The translations under genes were made by a program, and so were the position numbers. DNA of 14,736 nt. It comes from Echinostoma caproni. Lineage: Eukaryota; Platyhelminthes; Trematoda; Plagiorchiida; Echinostomatidae. Each line of letters starts with the position of its first letter. Position 1 is the stretch's first letter. Where the stretch lies: the NCBI GenBank assembly GCA_900618425.1, contig UZAN01040953.1, forward strand, positions 51,907 through 66,642, written 5' to 3'. Positions 8,751-14,736 of this stretch are shown piece after piece. The notes under the pieces are model-generated. The model saw only the letters and a list, made by a program, of their open reading frames with translations, was not told where the DNA came from and searched no databases.

Positions 8751-10300
8751 GCTCATACTTTGGTAGTCACATGTATGCATTGGTTCGGGTAGTTAGGGGC
8801 GGGTGTGGGGATGGCTGTATCGTGTCTAGTGATAGCCACGGAAGACCGACTATTCTTACGAACTGTTTTGGGAGCATAGAGGAGAGAAATTATGTAAACG
8901 GATTCTTATAGCTTCCGCTGTTGTCAGAATACAACTTCTAGTCTTCTTAGATCCATGGCTGCAAACTAAGTACAAGGATCAAAACAACTCGGCCGCGTTA
9001 AACACATGGATTGGTTTCACTAGGTCTGAAACGATCGAGCTATTGATAGTCTTAATCACGGGTCAGTTCAGATAACCGTCTGTTCTTTCAACCAATATAA
9101 CTTTTTCCACAGAAGCAGGTAATTAAATGCACGCAGGAAGAAAATGTAGAAACAGGTTATTTTTCTTTGGGCTGGAAGCATAAAATTAGACTGGAGATTA
9201 ACACAATGCAAGGTTTTGCTGCAGAGAATGTTTTTTTAATAACTATACTCAGTTTATATATCAGTATCTCAGAAGTTGTGTTGCCCTTAAACGGTGGTTA
9301 TATGTAAACCCATTTGTTCTCAGCGGTATAATCTTATATGTTCGCCGGCAACGCTCAAATTTTACCCATAAATTGCTCTAGGTATCCGTTTTGAAACAGA
9401 AGGTCTTCAAGCAACCTCAGTTTGGATAGCTTGATTGACTTAAAGGTGCTGTCGGACGAGATAAAAAGCAAGAATATCAACTAGAAATTCGTTATTTTAG
9501 ATTTAGTCTTTCGCACACATTGATCGAATATTATTATTTACTACTGACTATATCATTAAAGGTAGAGTACCTTGTTGCCAGTGGCGGCGAAACTATGCAG
9601 GAGTGCATATGCGTGTTNGTGTTGATCAAATACGTGTTTATACCAACAATTAGTGAGCAACTAAATTACAACGCTTTCAGTGACAAATGAGCATTGTCAT
9701 CCTCAGTAAGAACGGACGCGATCATGGGTAAGTTATAATGTATTTGAAATTTTTGTACATAGATATATATTTATTGTAATGAAAAATGGCACGTCTGCTA
9801 CCGATTTCATGCATACTGTAAGTCAGTTAAATTTTTCGCAAATTCTTTCCAGCATTTCTTAGGCATCATAACAGAATTAATCAACATATGCACGTTATTG
9901 GCTACCAAGAACAAAACCCAGGAGACAGTAATAGATATTTCATGATTTTATTTACATTTCATCCATAGTCTGTCAACACACCCAAGCGGACGTATTTGCA
10001 AGCGTGCTTCAAGAAATACGAAGTACATTTGCGTTCATTTAAAGGTAAATTATCAATGATGGAATTAGAAATATTATTCTAGTGGATTTTGAAATTGAAT
10101 CTATATTTTTCTTCATATATTTTTGCTCATTTCTCGATTTCAGGAAATTGGTTACTAGTTAAAATATTGTTATCGGTTTCTTGTAAACGTTTTGATTTTC
10201 TATATTACAGGTTAGGTAAAGGCCTATGGCCAGCTTTCGCTACCCTTTCTCGTCTCCAGGTAAAGTTCAACAAGACTGACCTGTATCCGCATTTCTTTTC
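8751..10300. other. Non-coding DNA, a few GC-richer patches
   Basis: GC-richer patches at about 8760-9080 and 9570-9730 have no recognisable content, and there is one unresolved base at 9618. The 74-codon plus-strand open stretch at 10089-10313 runs up to the retrotransposon relic and shows no confident homology. Part of it may be degenerate upstream sequence of that element. Confidence 0.5.
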
Positions 10301-11058
10301 AATCCTGTCATAGAGGATGTTTTACGGAATACTTTGTCCGGTCTAGCAAACGATGAATTTAAACTCTACCCAGAAAACAGAGTCACTGAATTAGAATATA
10401 CCAATGACATCACCTTTCTGGGTGGAAAGACATAAGAAATCAAACACTCTTTGAACCGCTCGGTGATCGACGTATTCAGTTATGGTATGTGCATTGCACC
10501 GTCGAAATGCAATGTGCTTGTATGGAACTGGCGGGATCCTGTGCCCCCACTCATCCTCTTTGGTGGTTAACTGGAAGTAGTTGAGAGCTTTAAGTACCTC
10601 GGGAGCTTGATTGCGGCTGTTGGTGGTGTCGGAGAAGAGATCTGATCGCAAAGAGCGAAAGCTAGAGCAGCTTTCACCAACCTGTTACACCTGTAATGCG
10701 GCCATGACATCTGACTGTCCCTTTTTGGAAGAGTGTACAGTGCCGCGGTTCGTAGTGTTCTACTTTACGGTTGCAAGACCTGACCCGCTTGAGTTGAGGA
10801 TGCTAATCGACTTTCTGTATTCGACCACCGATTTCTCCAAAGCATTGCTCGTGTCTGGTGATGACATTAGGTTAGCAATGACGAGGTCTCTTGTCGTGTG
10901 TTGGATGTGAAAAGTAGTTCTCTAAGAGAAGTAATCCCTCTACACCGCCTCCGATAATTTGGTCAGGTTTTGCTTATGTCTACTCATCGATTACCTTTTT
11001 GTGCTCTCTTCGCATGTGCCGGTCAAGACTGAAAGAAGCATCACGGGTGTCAAAATGT
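10301..11058 (+). mobile_element. RTE-clade non-LTR retrotransposon relic (C-terminal reverse transcriptase region)
   Basis: One frame runs from 10301 to 11058 with about a dozen stops and reads clearly as the palm-to-C-terminal part of an RTE-type endonuclease/reverse transcriptase of the sort abundant in trematodes (SR2-like). Landmarks in order are NPVIEDVL, then YTNDI (10397-10411) at the place of the catalytic YADD motif, PSKC (10499-10510), VVESFKYLGSLI, KARAAFTNL, SAAVRSVLLYGCKT followed by a stop (10781-10783), LSVFDHRFLQSIARVW from about 10811, then a REVIPLHRLR-type stretch and a STHRLPFCALFACAG-type stretch. The frame itself is almost free of indels. The damage is mainly point nonsense changes, many at expected Trp or Arg codons. 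Endonuclease, fingers and 3' end are missing, so it is truncated at both ends. The lost YADD (Ala to Thr, Asp to Asn) means it cannot encode active enzyme. Confidence 0.9.
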
Positions 11059-11399
11059 GATATATACATTTATTATAGATAACGAAAATCAGAACAGGTA
11101 CCCTGTAGAAATGATGTTTAACTTTTGTAAAATTTGAGATTTCCAACCTTTTTTCATAACCTAAATACCAAATATAGACATAAAGCAGCTTGTTTCACGA
11201 TTAGCTGGAATATAATTAAGACAAAGGTGCAACGGTAGAAGGCTATATGGATCGAATTTCGTTGAGCGCGTTTAGACATAAATACTTCAATCTCAATTTT
11301 GATTGTTGCACCGATTAGAAATAAGGCGACGTAAACGTGTACCAATCCTCTTGATCTTTTATGAATATACCACGAGTGTCCTTTTTGACTTAGAACAAG
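11059..11399. other. AT-rich sequence downstream of the RTE relic
   Basis: It begins with an AT tract (11060-11080) that could be a remnant tail or microsatellite. The 106-codon minus-strand open stretch 11154-11474 shows no domain and is not called as a gene. Confidence 0.5.
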
Positions 11400-11419
11400 T
11401 TTTCCCAGGGATATCCGGA

Positions 11420-11448
11420 GGGATACTCGATTTATGTGTGAGTATCCC
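11420..11448. repeat. Perfect 9-bp hairpin
   Basis: GGGATACTC (11420-11428) pairs with GAGTATCCC (11440-11448) around an 11-nt loop. It is not followed by a T-run and has no terminator meaning in this context. It is the first of several hairpins in this part of the window. Confidence 0.9.
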
Positions 11449-11540
11449 ATTAAATATTTGGAAAGAGGATACACCTTGGTGACTACCCGCGGTACTCTCA
11501 GGGGACGACAAGGAGATTGTATGTGAGATACTCGTGCTGT

Positions 11541-11619
11541 ATGATGGTCATGGATGGATAATACATCACATTTTCATGGGTGACAAAAAAATGCGCCAAA
11601 TAAAATTTTGTGTGCAGAA
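11541..11619 (+). repeat. 79-bp inverted repeat, left copy
   Basis: This stretch matches the reverse complement of 12442-12520 with only 4 mismatches over 79 bp and no gap. Similarity stops sharply at both ends. The high identity contrasts with the heavy decay of the retrotransposon relics nearby, so this duplication looks comparatively young or conserved. Confidence 0.95.
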
Positions 11620-11815
11620 TTAATTATAATTCGATATATGAAATTACACTTTTACTTGAAAATACACGTATATTTTCCATCAAAAGGATTTTATAACAAA
11701 ATTATCATATCACACATTTTATATATTCATATCTTTATTATTTTACTATTTATTGTTGGTATTATTATTATCATTATACATATATTTATATATTTATTAC
11801 AATAAAAGGAATTTA
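11620..11815. repeat. AT-rich low-complexity tract
   Basis: Almost only A and T, with TTATTA and ATATATTTAT-like runs. The open stretch across it encodes an Ile/Tyr/Phe-rich peptide that reflects composition only. Confidence 0.8.
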
Positions 11816-11832
11816 TATAATCCATTTACACA

Positions 11833-11864
11833 TTCGTTTTATAAAACGAAACCAAAATGGTTTC
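11833..11864. repeat. 18-bp perfect palindrome joined to a 7-bp hairpin
   Basis: TTCGTTTTATAAAACGAA (11833-11850) is its own reverse complement. Overlapping its last three bases, GAAACCA/TGGTTTC (11848-11854/11858-11864) forms a hairpin with an AAA loop. Confidence 0.9.
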
Positions 11865-11912
11865 TTTCCATAATTACGGACTAAAGCCCCACTCTTGAAG
11901 TTGCGCCGGTCA

Positions 11913-11926
11913 TTGCTGATCAGCAA
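11913..11926. repeat. 14-bp perfect palindrome
   Basis: TTGCTGATCAGCAA is fully self-complementary. It belongs to the palindrome cluster inside the 79-bp inverted repeats. No binding protein can be inferred. Confidence 0.85.
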
Positions 11927-12004
11927 AGTTAACTGCCCCGAGGTGGCACCAGTATTCCTTTGAGAGTACCAAAAAAATACCTCTGAGTGTGCTGTGAGTA
12001 ACTT

Positions 12005-12031
12005 CTTCGGGTATCCCTTCGAAACCCGAAG
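12005..12031. repeat. 8-bp perfect hairpin
   Basis: CTTCGGGT (12005-12012) pairs with ACCCGAAG (12024-12031) around an 11-nt loop. The following GGGGACACTCGATAAA resembles the GGGATACTCGATTTA segment at the hairpin 11420-11448, suggesting two diverged copies of one motif. Confidence 0.85.
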
Positions 12032-12237
12032 GGGACACTCGATAAAGGGAACATTACCAGGTAGTGGCTGCAACCACCATTTATACGCCTCAGTTCCCTC
12101 AGCTACTCAGACCCAATACCTTTCGCACCTTATTAATTTTCTACATCTTTGTCAGCTAGCTACCACTTCTAGTGTGTTTCCGACATCACACATAAAATGA
12201 ATCTACGTAAGTCGCAATTGCGCCTTATGTAAATTTA

Positions 12238-12253
12238 GGTTCTTCATAGAACC
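12238..12253. repeat. 6-bp perfect hairpin
   Basis: GGTTCT (12238-12243) pairs with AGAACC (12248-12253) around a TCAT loop. It is short and weak alone, noted as part of the cluster. Confidence 0.7.
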
Positions 12254-12428
12254 TGCGATAATTAGCACAGTTTTATGCGCTATACTCGTGGTGAAGAACG
12301 CAGAATTTTCCCGTTAGTTCCGTGTTTTTTCTATCAGGGTGAATATATGTATACCATTTAGGTAATGTCTAGTTCCTCCAGCTCAAGGATCTTTATATAT
12401 GACGACACATATACATATATGTATTCTA

Positions 12429-12446
12429 CAGAACGACGTCGTTCTG
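12429..12446. repeat. 18-bp perfect palindrome
   Basis: CAGAACGACGTCGTTCTG is fully self-complementary and abuts the right 79-bp inverted repeat. It is much more GC-rich than its AT-rich flank. Confidence 0.9.
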
Positions 12447-12520
12447 CACTCATAATTTTATTTGGCGCATTTTTTCGTCAACCATGAAAATGTGATGTAT
12501 TATCCATCCATGACCATCAT
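12442..12520 (-). repeat. 79-bp inverted repeat, right copy
   Basis: Partner of 11541-11619 in opposite orientation. Its inner edge merges with a perfect 18-bp palindrome at 12429-12446, which the left copy lacks. Confidence 0.95.
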
Positions 12521-13208
12521 GTATATATTTGGTACCATTATAATGAGCTCATGAACAACATAACCCTGGTCAATTAAATAGATTAATAATGAAAAATCGG
12601 ACCATAAATAAACAGATCAACTTTTTCCCCTCTGAATGGTTTAATTGTTTTCGCACCAAAAATTCTGAAAAAACATGACAGCGCTCTTTCGAAAAAGTGG
12701 GGCTTACATGACCTTGAAATGTATCTATGGCGTTCTTTTATCGCGCACGTTGAGTTTAGTTCAGTTCTCTCAGGACGAATTGTGGCTCTTGCCAATCGCG
12801 AGTGAGGTTCCTTATGTTGTTGAGATTTCGTTGGCTTCCAACATTTCGAGTTCGGTTCGGTTAAGTATGCATAAGACGAAATGTAGCTTCCAGCCAATCG
12901 AGCGTCCAGATTTTGTGTTGTTGGCGGGTGTTTGTAGCTTCCAACACTGCGTATTGTCGATTCCAGCGATCGACCGTTAGTAGGTCTAGTTGTCTCTGTC
13001 CTCAGTATACGTTCCCAGCTGCGGTGTTTCTGAAAATAGACAGATAAGACTCAGCGGTCTAGGCCTTGGCCAATCTGCTATAGTTAAGTATGAAGAACCC
13101 TGATTCTGACCATCGATACCTGGCGGAAATGACATAAAAATGTTGGCATCTAACGGATTCACAAAAAATGCCTACATTTATCTCTAGCATACATCCACAC
13201 CTATAACA
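12521..13208. other. Sequence between the fold-back region and the CR1-like element, partly its 3' UTR
   Basis: The part next to 13209 (perhaps 13080-13208) is probably the 3' untranslated region of the minus-strand CR1-like element. No diagnostic terminal octamer repeat was found. The open stretches 12583-12897 (minus) and 12675-12980 (plus) have no family signature. A minus-strand frame at 13001-12861 (46 codons plus stop) reads as peptide-like sequence, but it coincides with a tandem repeat and is not called as a gene. Confidence 0.45.
12834..12990. repeat. Degenerate tandem repeat, period about 51 bp, three units
   Basis: GCTTCCA begins at 12834, 12886 and 12937, spaced 52 and 51 bp. GTA precedes the second and third. 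TCGAG occurs at the same offset in units one and two. The rest of the units is diverged, so the array is old or partly coincidental. Confidence 0.45.
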
Positions 13209-14736
13209 TCATACCTTACCGGTTAGCGTGCGAGTGTTTTCTTGGCTCCTTACTCCTCGGTAGGCCGCTTCTCGGTAGACGGTTCTCCAACATTCATCCA
13301 GTGCGGTCTTGAATGCCACTACTGTGCTGCATCTGACCACGTGTTCTGGCAGCCTATTTCAAGTTGGGATCACCCTGTTGGTGAAGAATCTCGCCCGGAG
13401 TTGCAGCCTGCTGTGATGACGATGAAGTCTGAAGCTATGCTCCCTGGTGCCACTTGCCGGGATCGCAGAGAATAGTTCCTCGCTTTGATGCCTGACAGAC
13501 CGTTCATTATTTTGAACGATTCAATGAAGTCGCCCCTCATCCGTCTGCGTCGAAGGAAAAAGTTTAAGTTTAAGTTCTTAAGTCTGTCCTCGTAATCCTT
13601 GCTGTTCTGACCACATAACATTCGGGTGGCTAGCCGTTGAACTCTTACCAGGCAATCTAGGTTCTTCTGTAAGTATGGTGCCTATGCCTGGACACAATAC
13701 TCCAGATGTGGCCGGACGATCGTCAAGTCCAGTCAAGTCAAATCAAGCTTTTCTTGACTTGACTTGACTTGACGATAGCCTTATACAGTGGGACCAGAAC
13801 CTGCTGGTCTCTGCAGGACATCGTAGCACTTATCCTGAAAAGTTCGCCCTAGACTTATTAGCTGACGCTACGCACTTCCTGGAAGGCTTGAAGCCCCTAG
13901 AGACCACCATCCCTAGGTCCTTGGCATGCGTAACCTCTATCAACTACCCTATCTGGTCACGGATGTTGGCTCTTCTTGCCCCCAGCCGTTGACATTTGGC
14001 TATTTTTAACGGCAGGTCCAACTTATGTGAGCATGATAGTATAGCCCTCATGTCTTCATCCAGGTCTGCACCGGTCGCCTTCACATCGTCAGCAAACAGG
14101 TAGTACGGGTTCCGTAACCCCGGCGGCATGTCGTTGATGAAGATAAGGAAGAGTAATGGGCCCAGTACTGACCCCTGGGATACGCCACTGATCACATCTG
14201 AATGGTCTGTAGTGCGTGCCAACTTTTACTCTGAAAGTCCTCCCTCTGAGAAAGTTATTCAGCCAGGTCCTGGCCCTCAACGTAACGCCTACTGTTTGCA
14301 TCTTGTGGTCCAGGTATCTGTGATTGACCGAGTCAAAAGCCTTACTGAAAGCCATGTAACATAATTCCACAGTGAGGCCTTCGTCGAGTCTCCTGGTCAC
14401 ATCGTCTAGGAACAGCAGCATATGTGTCAGACACGACTTGCCTGTCACAAATCCGTGAACGTGGGTGATAATACGCTGTGTACCACAAGATGCTCACATA
14501 ATCGTCGCCTCACGATATGTTCTAGGCATTTTCATAGAACACATGTTAGGCTAACTGGCCTATAATTCGTGGGCTTTTGCCTGGGGCCACCCTTGTATAT
14601 ACACACCACTGTTGCCATCTTACATTCTCCAGGAAGGTTTCCCGCTCTGAGTGAGGCCGCGTAAAGGAACATCACCGGTAGAGCTAGGACTTCGGCCAGT
14701 GGTTGAACTACGGCCGGATGGATTCCATCTGGCCCA
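13209..14736 (-). mobile_element. CR1-like non-LTR retrotransposon, reverse transcriptase to C-terminus, broken and 5'-cut by the window end
   Basis: Reading the minus strand from 14736 gives, in order, GPDGIHPAVV, then NYRPVSL near 14555, HGFVTGKSCLTHM, MAFSKAFDSVNH, SQGSVLGPLLFLIFINDM (about 14130-14190), catalytic FADDVK (14096-14079), IAKCQRLG and VTHAKDLG, and the LVPLYKAIV region. The C-terminal block follows, with YEDRLKNLNL, RRMRGDFIESFKIMNGLSG and FKTALDECWRTVYRE, ending at a TGA at 13209-13211. This is the order found in CR1/L2/Jockey-type elements (SR1-like in schistosomes). Damage includes a TGA at 14532-14534, frameshifts near 14440-14460 and 14220, a stop near 13944, further frame changes after 13680, and a fold-back insertion at 13715-13776. 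The FADD catalytic residues survive. It is a dead copy, but clearly less eroded than the RTE relic at 10301-11058. The 5' part lies beyond the window. Confidence 0.92.
13715..13776. repeat. Fold-back insertion with 6-bp flanking duplication inside the CR1-like ORF
   Basis: Arms 13719-13747 and 13753-13776 are imperfect inverted repeats built of a TCAAG/CTTGA pentamer, around a CTTTT loop. The hexamer GACGAT stands on both sides (13715-13720 and 13771-13776). Removing one hexamer and the 50 bp between restores the expected KAIVRPHLEYC order of CR1 proteins, so this is an insertion and not ancestral sequence. Its 56-bp net gain shifts the frame. Confidence 0.8.

Larger units (their letters stand above)
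11541..12520. mobile_element. Candidate non-autonomous fold-back or TIR element
   Basis: The two 79-bp inverted repeats enclose 822 bp with no long ORF. The interior contains an AT-rich low-complexity left part (about 11620-11815) and a cluster of palindromes and hairpins (11833-12253). This is compatible with a MITE-like or foldback DNA element of about 980 bp. No convincing target-site duplication flanks it, so two independent inverted copies of a shorter repeat remain equally possible. Confidence 0.4.

Noticed and set aside
10211..10259. Possible micro-exon: pyrimidine-rich run and AG before 10211, GT after 10259
   Set aside because: 49 nt with plausible splice borders, but no second exon, no recognised peptide and no conserved branch context. 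AG and GT pairs are common in such DNA.
11608..11805. 65-codon membrane-like peptide rich in Ile, Phe and Tyr
   Set aside because: Direct result of the AT-rich low-complexity tract.
11420..12446. CRISPR array or bacterial terminators among the hairpins
   Set aside because: The hairpins differ from one another and are irregularly spaced, no repeat-spacer pattern exists, and the surrounding elements are eukaryotic.
12450..12500. Hammerhead core on the minus strand (TTGACGAAAAAATGCG)
   Set aside because: The first core base is wrong, stem II cannot form and no GAAA-stem III-cleavage segment follows in register.
13242..13475. Plus-strand open stretches over the CR1-like element, including 14128-14364
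   Set aside because: They are shadows of the minus-strand retrotransposon coding sequence, which carries all recognisable motifs.

Overview
This window looks like AT-rich, intron- or intergenic-type DNA from a flatworm, most likely a trematode of the schistosome kind. It carries no intact protein-coding gene. The reasons are decayed RTE-clade and CR1-like non-LTR retrotransposon coding sequence with a trematode flavour, tRNA-like SINE blocks, a hammerhead ribozyme of the short-stem-III type known from schistosome SINE-like repeats and Penelope-like elements, simple AT repeats, and single N bases typical of a draft assembly. The species assignment is inference.

Layout. Bases 1-2460 hold no convincing gene; short minus-strand open stretches lie at 1437-2350. 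Bases 2463-3195 (minus) contain three successive open segments in three frames that overlap end to end, read here as a frameshifted relic of an unidentified protein gene. Bases 3418-4164 and about 4316-4880 are GC-richer blocks that resemble dispersed repeats. Bases 4881-5949 are AT-rich with nothing recognisable.

Bases 5950-6191 hold the most striking structure. Two inverted arms of about 92 and 95 bp each carry a hammerhead ribozyme: the plus-strand copy (6113-6174) has every core base and all helices, while the minus-strand copy is mutated in its core and cleavage site. The 55-bp spacer has RNA polymerase III box-like motifs. A tRNA-like SINE block follows at about 6441-6760. Bases 6761-10300 are mostly AT-rich and empty.

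Bases 10301-11058 (plus) are a heavily mutated RTE-clade reverse transcriptase fragment with about a dozen in-frame stops and a ruined catalytic motif. Bases 11400-12550 are crowded with perfect palindromes and hairpins and include a pair of 79-bp inverted repeats 822 bp apart. Bases 12834-12990 hold a degenerate tandem repeat of about 51 bp. Bases 13209-14736 (minus) are the 3' part of a CR1-like retrotransposon that runs off the window. Its reading frame is broken by a fold-back insertion flanked by a 6-bp duplication (13715-13776).

Nothing here forms an operon or a pathway. The window is a graveyard of mobile elements in which the only element that still looks biochemically competent is the self-cleaving RNA motif at 6113-6174.
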